Origin: Kaistia sp. 32K
GTDB taxonomy: Bacteria > Pseudomonadota > Alphaproteobacteria > Rhizobiales > Kaistiaceae
NCBI RefSeq assembly: GCF_016629525.1
Contig: NZ_AP024269.1
Span: forward strand, 4,476,001 to 4,540,000
Reading direction: 5' to 3'
Length of the DNA: 64,000 nt
Within the stretch, counting starts at the first letter, position 1, and each line of letters starts with the position of its first letter. Below, piece after piece: positions 24,897-34,716 of this stretch. The position numbers were made by a program, and so were the translations under genes. A model generated the notes under the pieces. It saw only the letters and a program-made list of their open reading frames with translations, was not told the DNA's origin and did not search any database.

Positions 24897-27356
24897 ATGA
24901 AGACGCGGGCAGGGCAAACCAGTTTCCGGCATCGAGGCATGCTGGCGACGATGCTGATGAGCACGGCGCTGGGCGTGGGGATGCTGCCGGCACTGCCCGT
25001 ATCGCGGGCCGAAGCTGAGGCCAGCCAGACGCGCAATTTCAACATTCCGAGCCAGCCGCTCGGCCGGGCGCTGCGCGCCCTCGCCGACCAGTCCGGCGTG
25101 CAGATCGCCTACAAGACCGCGGTCGCCGCCGGCAATACCGCGCCGGCCGTGACCGGCATCATGTCGACGGAGCAGGCGCTGGCCCGATTGCTGGCCACCT
25201 CGGGCCTGCGCTACAGCTTCACGGGCGCCAACACGGTTACCATCCTCTCTGCCTCGGCGGCGCATGACGGGACATCCGTCGCCCCGAAAGGCACCGAGCT
25301 TCTCGAAACAATCGTTGTCGAAGGTCAGCGCGAGAGCCCGTGGGGGCCGGTCGACGGCTATGTCGCGACCCAGAATGCCTCGGGCATGGGGACGGCCACG
25401 CCGATCCTCGAGACCCCGCAATCCGTCTCGGTCGTGACCCGGGACCAGATCACCGACCAGAAGCCGGCATCGCTCGCCGAATCCCTGACCTACACCCCCG
25501 GCGTCAGCATGCAGTCGCAGAGCTTCAGCCGCATGGTCGATGACGTCATGATGCGCGGCTTCAACGTCGCGACCGGCAATGGCGGCATGCTGCGGGACGG
25601 CATGAAGCTGCAATCCAACGTTTATGACGGCGGCCAGGAACCGTATGGCCTCGAACGGGTCGAAGTCCTGCGCGGCGCCGCCTCGGTTCTCTATGGCCAG
25701 CTCTCGCCCGGTGGCCTCATCAACGCCATCTCGAAGCGCCCCACCGACAAGCCGCTCCACGAAATCAATGCCGAATATGGCAGCTATGACCGCAAGCAGG
25801 TTTCGTTCGACCTGAGCGACGCCCTCAACGCCGACGGCTCGCTGCGCTATCGCCTCACCGGCCTCGTGCGCGATGCCGACAATTGGGTCGAGCAGACGCC
25901 GGACAACAAGGTCTATATCGCCCCGGCTTTGACCTGGAGCCCGGATGCGGCAACGTCGCTGACGCTGCAGGCCAGCTACCAGCATGTGAACACCAAGTTC
26001 AGCGCGCCGCTGCTCTACCAGGATGTCAGCACCGGCAGGATCCCGCGCGACCTGTTCCTCGGCGAACCGGGCTTCGACCGCTATGTCGGCGACCTCTTTA
26101 CGGTCGGGTACGATCTCCAGCACACGTTCGAGAACGATGTGAAGCTGCGCCATGCCGCCCGCTACTACCAGTCCGACGTCAAGTGGGACTACATGATGGC
26201 CAATCTAGCGCCTGTCACCAGCAACGGGACGCTCTATCGGCTGGCCAGCAAGCGGGATGAGAAGTCCTACGGCTTCACCACCGACACCTCGCTCGAGAAG
26301 AGCTTCACCACGGGACCGGCGGAGCACACGGTGCTCGCGGGTATCGACTATTATCGCCGCGGCTATGACACGCTGCGTTTCCGTGGCACCGGCTACGTTC
26401 CGCTTGATATCGACGATCCCGTCTATTCCGGTTCTTCCCCTGCCATCGGCCCGACCAACCGCGGCAGCGACAGCGACGGCAACCAGTTCGGCGTCTACCT
26501 GCAGGACCAGATCAAGATCGACAACTGGGCCTTCGTGCTTGGCGGCCGGCAGGACTGGACCGACAGCACGTCGACCAGCTACCAGAATGGCAAGGTCACC
26601 GATCAGGACGACCAGAAGGCGACCGGCCGCGCCGGCGTGGTCTATCTCTTCGACAACGGCCTCGCCCCCTATCTCAGCGTCAGCCAATCCTTCGCGCCCC
26701 AGGTCGGCGCCGACAGCCGGACCGGCGACGCGCTGAAGCCGAACGAGGGTCTGCAGTATGAAGCGGGCCTTCGCTATCAGCCCGATGGCAGCAACCTTCT
26801 CCTCAGCGCCGCCATCTACGAACTGACGCAGAAGAATCTCGTCAGCTATGACGCCACGGGAAGCGCCTACCAGCTCGGCAAGGTGCGCTCGCGCGGACTG
26901 GAGCTCGAGGCGCGCGCCGAGTTCGGCGCCCTCGGCATCATCGGCGCCTATGCCTATACCGACAGCCAGATCCTCGACAGCGCCAACAGCTACGAGATCG
27001 GCCAGGCGGTGGCGCTGGTTCCGCGCAACGCCGTTTCGCTGTGGGCCGACTACAAGCTCGACGAACTGGGCCTCGACGGCTTCTCCATCGGCGGCGGCCT
27101 GCGCTATGTCGGCAAGACCAGCATGCCCGACAGCGTCAAGACACTTGGCTACGACGCCGATGTCCCAGGCTACATGCTTGCCGACGCCATGGTTCGCTAC
27201 GACTTCAGCGCGCTCGGCAAGCAATATAACGGACTGGACTTCACGCTGAACGCGCGGAACCTCTTCGACAAGAAGTTCTATACCTGCGCCGGCACGGATG
27301 GCTGCCGCTACGGGGAGCCGGCGTCCGTCGTCGGAACGCTCTCCTACAAATGGTAA
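24897..27356 (+). CDS. TonB-dependent siderophore receptor with STN signalling domain
   Basis: An 819-residue outer-membrane receptor of the FecA/FpvA/FoxA type. After the signal peptide, residues ~45-120 form the STN domain (FNIPSQPLGRALRALADQSG), which contacts FecR. The plug follows with a TonB-box-like ETIVVEGQ and TPQSVSVVTRDQITDQ. The 22-strand barrel ends in the C-terminal aromatic YKW. The barrel tip carries CAGTDGCRYGEP, a disulfide-like pair common in hydroxamate receptors. It overlaps the binding-protein gene by 7 bases, so receptor and periplasmic transport are co-transcribed. The ligand is inferred to be a ferric hydroxamate from the FhuF neighbour. Confidence 0.94.
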   Translation: MKTRAGQTSFRHRGMLATMLMSTALGVGMLPALPVSRAEAEASQTRNFNIPSQPLGRALRALADQSGVQIAYKTAVAAGNTAPAVTGIMSTEQALARLLATSGLRYSFTGANTVTILSASAAHDGTSVAPKGTELLETIVVEGQRESPWGPVDGYVATQNASGMGTATPILETPQSVSVVTRDQITDQKPASLAESLTYTPGVSMQSQSFSRMVDDVMMRGFNVATGNGGMLRDGMKLQSNVYDGGQEPYGLERVEVLRGAASVLYGQLSPGGLINAISKRPTDKPLHEINAEYGSYDRKQVSFDLSDALNADGSLRYRLTGLVRDADNWVEQTPDNKVYIAPALTWSPDAATSLTLQASYQHVNTKFSAPLLYQDVSTGRIPRDLFLGEPGFDRYVGDLFTVGYDLQHTFENDVKLRHAARYYQSDVKWDYMMANLAPVTSNGTLYRLASKRDEKSYGFTTDTSLEKSFTTGPAEHTVLAGIDYYRRGYDTLRFRGTGYVPLDIDDPVYSGSSPAIGPTNRGSDSDGNQFGVYLQDQIKIDNWAFVLGGRQDWTDSTSTSYQNGKVTDQDDQKATGRAGVVYLFDNGLAPYLSVSQSFAPQVGADSRTGDALKPNEGLQYEAGLRYQPDGSNLLLSAAIYELTQKNLVSYDATGSAYQLGKVRSRGLELEARAEFGALGIIGAYAYTDSQILDSANSYEIGQAVALVPRNAVSLWADYKLDELGLDGFSIGGGLRYVGKTSMPDSVKTLGYDADVPGYMLADAMVRYDFSALGKQYNGLDFTLNARNLFDKKFYTCAGTDGCRYGEPASVVGTLSYKW

Positions 27357-28246
27357 GCAGGCCGGGCCTTTCGCGACGCAGGCTCCTGGGGACGGCGCTC
27401 GCCGTCCCCTTCGTCCTGTCGGGAGCCCCGGCACGGGCGGCAACATCCAGCCGCGTCGTATCGCTGGATCTGTTCGCGACGGAACTGACGCTGACGCTTG
27501 GCGTCACCCCGCTCGCCGTCGCCAATGTCCCGCTCTATCGCCGCCTCGTGGCGGAGCCGGCGCTCGCGGCCGATACCCCCGACCTCGGCCCCCTGACCGA
27601 ACCGAATGCGGAACTCCTGCGCGCGATGAGCCCGGATGCAATCCTGCTCGCCTCCTGGCAGGCCGGCAGCCTCGGCATTCTGTCGCGCATCGCCCCGCTG
27701 GTATCCGTCGATTCCCTGTCCAGGACCGAGCCGGCCATCGCCAATGCCATCCGGCAAATCCATGCGCTCGGCGAGCTCTTCGACCGAACCGAAGAGGCCG
27801 AACAGTGGACGCAGCGGCTGCACGCGACGCTCGCCGCCGCGCAAGCCGCCCTTACGGATCGCACCGCCCGTCCGCTCTATGTCTGCCGCTTTGCCGAAAA
27901 CGGACGCAACGTCTCCATCTTCGGCGGCAACGGCATGATCGGCGATGCGCTGGGCCAGCTCGGCCTGCGCAATGCCTGGCAGGGCCGGGTCAACGCCTCC
28001 GGCGTGACATCGGCCGGCATCGATCAGCTGGCCGGAGAGCCGGAAGCGCGGATCGTGCATTTCGACCGGGGCGCCGAGACGGCGCGGGCGCTCGCCGCGC
28101 TTGACGGCAGCGCACTCTGGAACGCTCTCCCCGCCGTCCGCGCCGGACGCGTGACCCAGATGCCCGTCATCTATCCGAGCGGCGGCATCGTCTCGGCGAT
28201 CCGCTTTGCCCGTCAACTCGTCGCCGGACTGCCTCGCCATGACTGA
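27350..28246 (+). CDS. fhuD: Iron-siderophore ABC transporter substrate-binding protein (FhuD type)
   Basis: A 298-residue class III binding protein. The Tat-like signal (SRRRLLGTALAVPFVLSGAP) is followed by RVVSLDLFATELTLTLGVTP, the family opening. The inter-domain helix and second-lobe segments SPDAILLASWQAG and LFDRTEEAEQWTQRL also fit FhuD/FecB proteins. It would carry the ferric siderophore from the receptor to the FhuB-like permease, encoded 6 bases downstream. Confidence 0.9.
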   Translation: MVSRPGLSRRRLLGTALAVPFVLSGAPARAATSSRVVSLDLFATELTLTLGVTPLAVANVPLYRRLVAEPALAADTPDLGPLTEPNAELLRAMSPDAILLASWQAGSLGILSRIAPLVSVDSLSRTEPAIANAIRQIHALGELFDRTEEAEQWTQRLHATLAAAQAALTDRTARPLYVCRFAENGRNVSIFGGNGMIGDALGQLGLRNAWQGRVNASGVTSAGIDQLAGEPEARIVHFDRGAETARALAALDGSALWNALPAVRAGRVTQMPVIYPSGGIVSAIRFARQLVAGLPRHD

Positions 28247-28252
28247 AGCGAT

Positions 28253-30241
28253 ATGACTGAGGCGATCCTCTCTCAGGCCGAGCGCCGAAATCGGGCGGTT
28301 GTCCTTGGCCTTGGCCTCGTGGCGATCGCCACCCTGCTTCTGGCGTTCAACCTCCGGCAGGTGCTTCCGGCCGGACGATGGCTGGCGTCGCTCGGCAACC
28401 CGACCGATCTGCAGGCGATCATCGCGCGCGATGCGCTGCTGCCGCGCTTCGTGATGAGCCTGCTATGCGGCGGCGCGCTCGGGCTCGCCAGCGTCGTCTT
28501 CCAGCAGGTGCTGCGCAATCCGCTGGCCGAGCCTGGGACGCTCGGCGTGTTCGCAGGCGCCAAATGCGCGCTCGCCGTCGCCATTCTCTGGGCGCCGGGC
28601 CTTCTCGTCGCCGGCTGGGACGTGATCGCCTTCGCCGGCGGCTCGTTGGCCACCCTCATCGTCATGCTGCTCGCCCGCCGCCAGGGCTTTTCGCCGGCGG
28701 CGCTGATCCTGTCGGCGCTGATCCTGTCGCTGTCTCTCGGCGCCTTCGGATCGATGCTGATCCTCGTGCATTTCGATGCGCTCGGCGAACTCTATGTCTG
28801 GGAATCCGGCTCCCTGGTCCAGAACAGCTGGCGCGGCGTCGTCGAGATCCTGCCGCGCCTCGCCATCGCGCTGGTGGCGACACTGGCGCTACTGCGGCCG
28901 CTCGCCCTGCTCGAGCTGGATGACGCCGGAGCCCGCGGGCTGGGTCTTTCCCTCGGCACGACCCGCGCGCTGGCCATCGCCGGCGCCGTGCTGGCAAGCG
29001 CCATCGTGGCCGGCACGATAGGCGTGATCGGCTTCGTCGGCCTCGCCGGCGCGGCCATGGCGCGGTTTGGCGGCGCCAGGCGCCTCTCCCAGCGGCTACT
29101 CGCCGGCTCGCTGATCGCAGCCGGCCTCCTCGCCTGCACCGACCAGGGCCTGATGCTGCTGTCCGGCGGCATGGAAATCCCGGCCGGCGCCGTCACGCCG
29201 CTCCTCGGCGCGCCGCTCCTGATCTACCTGCTGCGCCGGGCTCGACCCAACCACGCGCCCGCCGCCTTGCCGGGCCTGCCCATTTCCACCGGCAGCAACG
29301 CGACGCGGATCGGCGTGGCGTTGCTGATCGCCCTGCTGGTCGGGATGCTGGCGGTCTCCCTCCTGCTCGGCCGAACGACCGGGGGATGGCAGCTTGCCAG
29401 CGGCCAGGATCTGGCCGCGCTGCTCCCCTGGCGGCTACCGCGCATCGTCGCCGCACTCTCTGCAGGCCTCCTGCTGGCGGTTGCGGGCGGGCTCCTGCAA
29501 GGGCTGACCGGCAATCCCATCGCCAGTCCGGAACTGCTCGGAATTTCATCCGGCGCCGGTTTGATCCTGCTCGTGGCCACGTTCTTCCTGCCGGCGCTCG
29601 ACCGCGGCTCGATGATACTGCTTTCCGGTCTTGCCGCGGCCCTGGTCCTGTTCGCCGTTCTGAACTTCAGCCGGCGCTCCGCCTTTGCGCCGGAACAATT
29701 GCTGCTGACGGGCGCTGCCCTGGCGACGCTGCTCGCCTCGGCGCTATCGGTCATGCTCTTCCTGGGCGACATGCGCGTCTTGCGCGTGGTCGGCTGGCTC
29801 TCCGGCTCGACCTATTCGGTCACGGCCGGCGATGCGCGCACCGTCGCCGTCCTCGCCTGCCTCGCGCTGCTCCTGTTGCCGCTTCTCGGGCGCTGGCTCG
29901 AAATCCTGCCGCTGGGGCGCCCCTCCGCTGCCGGGCTCGGCCTGCCGATCGGAAGGAGCCGCTTCTGCATCATCGCCATGGCAGCGGCGCTGACCGGGGT
30001 CGCAACCCTGATGGTCGGCCCCTTGTCCTTCGTCGGCCTGATGGCGCCGCACATGGCGCGCACGCTCGGCTTCCGGCGTGCGCTGCCGCGGATCTATGCG
30101 GCGGCGCTGATCGGCGGCGGACTGATGGTGTTCGCCGACTGGATTGGCCGCAACATCGCGTTTCCGTGGCAGATCCCGGCCGGTCTCGTGGCGACCGGTC
30201 TCGGCGGCCTCTACTTCGTCCTGATGGTGGCCCGGCGATGA
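28253..30241 (+). CDS. fhuB: Ferric hydroxamate-type ABC permease, double-length fusion
   Basis: A 662-residue permease made of two tandem FecCD domains of about ten helices each, as in E. coli FhuB (660 residues). Family patterns occur twice: LPRFVMSLLCGGALGLASVV then NPLAEPGTLGV in the first half, and LPRIVAALSAGLLLAVAGGL then NPIASPELLGISSGAG in the second. The GFVGLAGAAMARF and SFVGLMAPHMART coupling regions are also repeated. The stop overlaps the FhuF-like start (ATGA). Confidence 0.94.
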   Translation: MTEAILSQAERRNRAVVLGLGLVAIATLLLAFNLRQVLPAGRWLASLGNPTDLQAIIARDALLPRFVMSLLCGGALGLASVVFQQVLRNPLAEPGTLGVFAGAKCALAVAILWAPGLLVAGWDVIAFAGGSLATLIVMLLARRQGFSPAALILSALILSLSLGAFGSMLILVHFDALGELYVWESGSLVQNSWRGVVEILPRLAIALVATLALLRPLALLELDDAGARGLGLSLGTTRALAIAGAVLASAIVAGTIGVIGFVGLAGAAMARFGGARRLSQRLLAGSLIAAGLLACTDQGLMLLSGGMEIPAGAVTPLLGAPLLIYLLRRARPNHAPAALPGLPISTGSNATRIGVALLIALLVGMLAVSLLLGRTTGGWQLASGQDLAALLPWRLPRIVAALSAGLLLAVAGGLLQGLTGNPIASPELLGISSGAGLILLVATFFLPALDRGSMILLSGLAAALVLFAVLNFSRRSAFAPEQLLLTGAALATLLASALSVMLFLGDMRVLRVVGWLSGSTYSVTAGDARTVAVLACLALLLLPLLGRWLEILPLGRPSAAGLGLPIGRSRFCIIAMAAALTGVATLMVGPLSFVGLMAPHMARTLGFRRALPRIYAAALIGGGLMVFADWIGRNIAFPWQIPAGLVATGLGGLYFVLMVARR

Positions 30242-30951
30242 TCCCGGCACTGGCCCCCGTGTTCCGCGGATCCCTGGAGCGCTACGGCGCCCAGCTCGTG
30301 CCGGAGAGCGACCCGCGCCCCTTCCTTGCCGGCAAAAGCCTGCTCGACCCGGAGCGTCTGCGGCCCATCCTCGAGCAATTCGGCCGGAAATACCCGGGTG
30401 GCGACAAGGCCGCGATCGCGACGCAATGGTCGAAATGGCACTTCTCGACCTTGCTGGTGCCAATTCTGGCCGCGAACCTTCTCGCCGATCTCGATCTGCC
30501 GGTCGAACTCGAGCGGATCGGCGTCGTCCTCGACGAGGATGGGCACACCGCCGCCATCCGCCTCGGTCCCGACATCGTCCGCTTCGCGCCGGCGAGCGCC
30601 GCCGCGCGGTTCGCCCGGGTGACGGAGGAACATCTGGCGCCGTTGATTGGCGCCATCCGCGCCACCAGCGGCCTGCCGGAAAAGGTGCTCTGGAGCAATG
30701 CCGGCAATGTGGCCGAGAATGTCCTGCGCGAATGCGAGGCATCGCTGGGAGCCGACCATCCCGGCGTCGCGCAGGGCGCAGCGCTGCTTGCCGCCCGCCT
30801 TCGGCCGGACGGCAGCCGGAACCCGCTCTTCGAGCCGATCCGCTATGTCGGCGGCGCACGGCGGCGCCGGGTCTGCTGCCTGCGCTACCTGATCGAGACG
30901 CTCGGCTACTGCAAGAGCTGCCCGCTCGCGCAGGCGAGAAAGGAAACCTGA
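30238..30951 (+). CDS. fhuF: Siderophore-iron reductase, FhuF family
   Basis: A 237-residue cytoplasmic iron-sulfur protein. The C-terminus carries the diagnostic [2Fe-2S] motif C-C-x10-C-x2-C (VCCLRYLIETLGYCKSCP). FhuF of E. coli reduces iron in hydroxamate siderophores such as ferrioxamine and ferrichrome to release it. Its presence inside this operon points to a hydroxamate-type ligand. The ATG at 30238 overlaps the permease stop, and the ATPase starts just after its own stop. Confidence 0.92.
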   Translation: MIPALAPVFRGSLERYGAQLVPESDPRPFLAGKSLLDPERLRPILEQFGRKYPGGDKAAIATQWSKWHFSTLLVPILAANLLADLDLPVELERIGVVLDEDGHTAAIRLGPDIVRFAPASAAARFARVTEEHLAPLIGAIRATSGLPEKVLWSNAGNVAENVLRECEASLGADHPGVAQGAALLAARLRPDGSRNPLFEPIRYVGGARRRRVCCLRYLIETLGYCKSCPLAQARKET

Positions 30952-30953
30952 CC

Positions 30954-31760
30954 ATGTCCCCTCGACCGCCGCGGCCCGACGACGCGTCTCCGCTTTTCGC
31001 TCTCGACGGGATATCCTTTGCCGTCGAAGGACGGCAATTGCTCGGGCCTCTGACGTTGACGTTGCCGGCCCGTCGCATGATCGGCCTGATCGGCCACAAT
31101 GGCTCCGGCAAGTCGACGCTGCTGAAGATCCTCGCCCGCCAGCAGGCGGCGACGTCGGGCCAGGTGCGGTTCGAGGGCCGCCCCCCGTCGGAATGGGGCG
31201 ACCGGGCCTTCGCCCGCCGGGTCGCCTTCCTGCCGCAGCAGACCCCTGCCGCGCCGGGCTTTCTGGTCCGCGAACTGGTCGCGCTCGGGCGCTATCCCTG
31301 GCACGGCGCGCTCGGACGCTTCGGCGCGACGGATCGGGAGAAAGTGGCGGAAGCGATCGCGCTCACCGATCTTGCGCCGCTGGCCGGCCGGCTCGTCGAT
31401 ACCTTGTCGGGCGGCGAGCGCCAGCGCGCCTGGATTGCCATGCTGATCGCGCAGGACGCCGAATGCCTGCTGCTGGACGAACCGATCTCGGCGCTCGACA
31501 TCGCCCACCAGATCGAGGTCCTCGCGCTCGTCCGGCGCCTCGCGCATGAGAAGGGGCTGGGAGTCGTCACCGTCCTGCACGACATCAACATGGCAGCCCG
31601 ACACTGCGACGAAATCCTCGCGCTGCATTCGGGCAAGGTCGTCGCGCACGCCCCGCCGGACGCGATCATGAACCCGGAGACGCTGCGCCAGATCTACGGC
31701 ATCGACATGAACGTCCTGCCCCATCCGGCGTCAGGAAAGCCGATCGCCCTACCCGGCTGA
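30954..31760 (+). CDS. fhuC: Iron-siderophore ABC transporter ATP-binding protein (FhuC type)
   Basis: A 268-residue ATPase. Walker A is GHNGSGKSTLLKIL, the Q-loop region includes FLPQQTPAAPGFLVRELVAL and GRYPWHG (a FhuC/FepC family signature), the ABC signature is LSGGERQRAWIAML, Walker B is CLLLDEPISALD, and the switch His is in VLHDINMAARHCD. It ends the operon, which thus encodes everything from receptor to cytoplasmic iron release. Confidence 0.94.
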   Translation: MSPRPPRPDDASPLFALDGISFAVEGRQLLGPLTLTLPARRMIGLIGHNGSGKSTLLKILARQQAATSGQVRFEGRPPSEWGDRAFARRVAFLPQQTPAAPGFLVRELVALGRYPWHGALGRFGATDREKVAEAIALTDLAPLAGRLVDTLSGGERQRAWIAMLIAQDAECLLLDEPISALDIAHQIEVLALVRRLAHEKGLGVVTVLHDINMAARHCDEILALHSGKVVAHAPPDAIMNPETLRQIYGIDMNVLPHPASGKPIALPG

Positions 31761-32157
31761 CCGGGAGGAGGAAGGCCAAAGGACCGCCACGATCCGTGGC
31801 CAAGCCCAAAAAGCCGCTCCCCACATCCCGCAAGTGGCTAAAACCAAACAATGTCATGAAGTTAACCGCTTCGGGATCGAGCTGAAGACACAACGTCGGA
31901 GGGCTTCGATCAAGCCTCCGGCAGCCGACGTGCGACGACGATGCGCGGCATGTCCTTTGTCGCCCGATCAACGTGCCGGCCGCGTTGACGGCACCCGCGA
32001 GGCTTCACGGATTTCGTCCAGCATAGACCTTCTGGCGGGACGGCCGTCTTCGCGGCGCCGCTCCGCGTCGGATCAGCACCTATCCCCGCGTATAGCTCAA
32101 CTCGGCGAGGGGGCTGTGTATCTTCCTGTCACGCTGGCGCCTGCCGGAGCAGTCGAT
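31761..32157. other. Intergenic region before the FixJ-type regulator
   Basis: About 400 bases with no supported gene. The regulator's frame stays open upstream, but that stretch has no family resemblance. A tRNA-like TAGCTCAACTCGG at 32093 has no matching acceptor or T-arm. A moderately AT-rich patch at 31835-31890 could hold a promoter. Confidence 0.4.
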
Positions 32158-32811
32158 ATGTGGGACACGAACATGGCGGGAACCGCGGACGATCCGATTG
32201 CCATCCTGGTCGATGACGACACCGCCGTCTGCGAGGCACTGGGCGAATTGCTGAACTCGGTCGGCATCGACACCATCGCCTTTTCATCGTCGACCGAACT
32301 GCTCGAGGCGGAGCTGCCCGATCGGCCCGGCTGCGTCGTGCTCGATGTCCGCATGCCCGGGCTGAGCGGTCTCGATCTGCAGCACCGCCTCGTGGAACAC
32401 GGCATCCTCACCCCCATCGTGTTTCTGACGGGTCATGGCGACATCGCCATGAGCGTTCAGGCGATGAAGGCGGGCGCGGTGGACTTCCTCACCAAGCCGG
32501 TTCGCGACCAGACCTTTCTCGATGCCATCTCGAGAGCCATCGCGACCGACATCGAGCAGCGGCGCGCGGCCGACGAGACGCGCCGGAATGTGGAACTCTA
32601 CGATACGCTGACGCCGCGCGAGCGGCAGGTATTCCGGTCGGTGGTCAAGGGGTCCCTCAACAAGCAGATCGCGTTCGAGCTGCAGATCAGCGAGGTCACC
32701 GTCAAACTGCATCGCAGCAGCATGATGAAGAAGATGAACGCCCCTTCGACCGCCCATCTCTTCGGCGCGTGGCAATCGCTGCCCGACGACATCCGGTCGA
32801 ACAACGGCTGA
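32158..32811 (+). CDS. FixJ-type two-component response regulator
   Basis: A 217-residue regulator: receiver domain with VDDD, phospho-acceptor D63 in VVLDVRMPG, FLTGHGDIAMSVQAMKAGAV and DFLTKPVRD; then a LuxR-type helix-turn-helix (LTPRERQVFRSVVKGSLNKQ, SEVTVKLHRSSM). It is a paralogue of the regulator at 55976-56671. The kinase gene 72 bases downstream is the obvious partner. The start ATG 32158 lies just before the receiver; a second ATG at 32173 is possible. Confidence 0.92.
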   Translation: MWDTNMAGTADDPIAILVDDDTAVCEALGELLNSVGIDTIAFSSSTELLEAELPDRPGCVVLDVRMPGLSGLDLQHRLVEHGILTPIVFLTGHGDIAMSVQAMKAGAVDFLTKPVRDQTFLDAISRAIATDIEQRRAADETRRNVELYDTLTPRERQVFRSVVKGSLNKQIAFELQISEVTVKLHRSSMMKKMNAPSTAHLFGAWQSLPDDIRSNNG

Positions 32812-32883
32812 TCCGCTGGTGTTTCCAAGCTCCCAAACCGACAAATCGCAAGGCCGGCGCGCCAGGTCCCCGGGAGGCAGCCG

Positions 32884-34716
32884 ATGGAAGTAACCCCTTC
32901 GATACTGCACCGAAGCCTGGCGCTGTTCCTCTGTGTCGCGGGACTTGTGGTGGCGTTGCTGGCGTTCGAGCCGGCCGGTCTGCTGGTCGCCGTCGCGGCG
33001 CTCTGCATCTGGCTCGGCTGGCAGGAAGGGCTGGGCGCCATCGCCGTCACCGGCTGCTTCTGGGCCGCGATCGTGTTCTGGAACCTGCCCCTTGGCCCGG
33101 ACAGCCTGGTCCAGCTCGGCGTGTATCTCGGCGCGGCGGCGGCGATATGGCTGCTCGTCCAGATCTTCAGGTCCGCAAGCCTCTACGATGTGCTCGATCA
33201 GCATTCGCAGCGGCTGGTCGCCGATATCCCCGGGCTCGGCTGGACCGCCTATCCCGATGGGCGGATCCGGTTCGTCAACCCGGCCGTGCTCGCCTTCATC
33301 GGCGTCACGCCCGAGGCGATGCGCCGGATGATCGAGATCGAGCCCAACGCGCTGGAGCGGTGGACCCACCCCGATGATATCGAGCGGACCCGCGCGAACT
33401 GGGACCACGCGCTGCGGACCGGCGAGCCTCTGATCGACGAGCAACGGGTGCTCCGTTGCGACGGCGTCTATCGGTGGTTTCGCGACACGGTCGTCCCGTC
33501 GCGCGACAAGCGCGGACGGATCACCGGCTGGTACGGGCATACGACCGACATCACCGAGCAGAAGAACGCCGAGGAAGCGCTGCGCGCCAGCGAGCGCGAG
33601 CTTCGCCTGCTGGTCGACACGGTGCCGACCATGATCTTCCTGCTGACGCCGGAGGCGCTGCCCTATTATTTCAACAAGCGCTTCGTCGACTGGGCCGGCA
33701 TCGAGCCCGGCAGCGAGGCCGCGGAAGAAGGCCACGACTTCAATACGCACACCGGCATGATCCATCCGGATGATCGCGCCGGCGTCGCGGCGGCGTTCCG
33801 GCGGTCCATCGCGACCGGCGAGCCGCTGCAATTCAAGGGCCGTCTGCGACGCAAGGACGGCGAGTTCCGCTGGATCGACTCGCGCGTCGAGCCGCTGCGC
33901 GACGAGAGCGGCACGATCCTGCGCTGGTACGGCGTCAACATCGACATCGACGACGAGGTGCGCGCGCAGGAGGCGCTGCGCCTCGCCGACGAGCGGCTGG
34001 CCCGGGCCTCACGCGCGGCGAGCCTGTCGGAGCTGTCGGTCTCGATCGCGCACGAGCTCAATTCGCCGCTGCAGGCCGTGGTCGCCAATGCCAATGCCTA
34101 CCAGCGCTGGCTCAACGCCAGCCCGCCGAACTACGAACGCGCCGGGCGCACCGCCGAAAAGATCATCCGCGACGCCAACGCGGCAGCGGAAGTGGTCGGG
34201 CGGATCCGGGCCCTGTTCGCCCAGACGACGCCCGGTCGCAGCCCGGTGGACCTCAACGGCGTGATCAGCGAGGTGACCGAGCTGGTGATCGACAGGCTGA
34301 TCTCGGGCAATGTTCGGCTCGGACTTGCGCTCGATCCCGACCTGCCGCTGGTGAACGCGGACCATGTGCAGGTGGAGCAGGTCGTGCTGAACCTGATCCG
34401 CAACGCCATCGAGGCGATGCAGGGCACGCCCCCCGGGGAACGCCGATTGCAGATCGTCTCGCGGCGTCGGAATGACGAAACGATCGAGATCGAGGTGGGC
34501 GATCGCGGCCCGGGGATTCCCAATCCGGAGCGCATCTTCGATGCCTTCTACACCACCAAGGCGGACGGCATGGGCATGGGTCTCGCCATCTGCCGGTCGA
34601 TCGTCGAGGCGCATGGCGGCCGGATCACGGCGAGGTCCACGGTCGACCGGGGCTCGACGGTCTCCTTCACGCTGCCGCTTTCCGGCTCAGAGACCGATGC
34701 GCGGGTCGGCGAGTGA
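32884..34716 (+). CDS. Membrane PAS-domain sensor histidine kinase
   Basis: A 610-residue kinase. Three or four N-terminal membrane helices (residues ~10-95) are followed by two PAS domains (~108-230 with LGWTAYPDGRIRFVNPA; ~240-360 with MIFLLTPEALPYYFNKR), each ending in a PAC motif (GWYGHTTDI, RWYGVNIDI). The dimerisation helix carries H390 in SIAHELNSPLQAVVANA. The ATPase domain has VVLNLIRNAIEAM (N box), GDRGPGIPNPERIFDAF and GMGMGLAICRSIVEAHGG. It is paralogous to the kinases at 39770-42547 and 57709-60078. Its last 30 bases overlap a convergent permease gene. Confidence 0.93.
   Translation: MEVTPSILHRSLALFLCVAGLVVALLAFEPAGLLVAVAALCIWLGWQEGLGAIAVTGCFWAAIVFWNLPLGPDSLVQLGVYLGAAAAIWLLVQIFRSASLYDVLDQHSQRLVADIPGLGWTAYPDGRIRFVNPAVLAFIGVTPEAMRRMIEIEPNALERWTHPDDIERTRANWDHALRTGEPLIDEQRVLRCDGVYRWFRDTVVPSRDKRGRITGWYGHTTDITEQKNAEEALRASERELRLLVDTVPTMIFLLTPEALPYYFNKRFVDWAGIEPGSEAAEEGHDFNTHTGMIHPDDRAGVAAAFRRSIATGEPLQFKGRLRRKDGEFRWIDSRVEPLRDESGTILRWYGVNIDIDDEVRAQEALRLADERLARASRAASLSELSVSIAHELNSPLQAVVANANAYQRWLNASPPNYERAGRTAEKIIRDANAAAEVVGRIRALFAQTTPGRSPVDLNGVISEVTELVIDRLISGNVRLGLALDPDLPLVNADHVQVEQVVLNLIRNAIEAMQGTPPGERRLQIVSRRRNDETIEIEVGDRGPGIPNPERIFDAFYTTKADGMGMGLAICRSIVEAHGGRITARSTVDRGSTVSFTLPLSGSETDARVGE

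Noticed and set aside
32091..32115. tRNA-like TAGCTCAACTCGG segment
   Set aside because: No pairing acceptor stem, anticodon arm or T-loop could be found around it.
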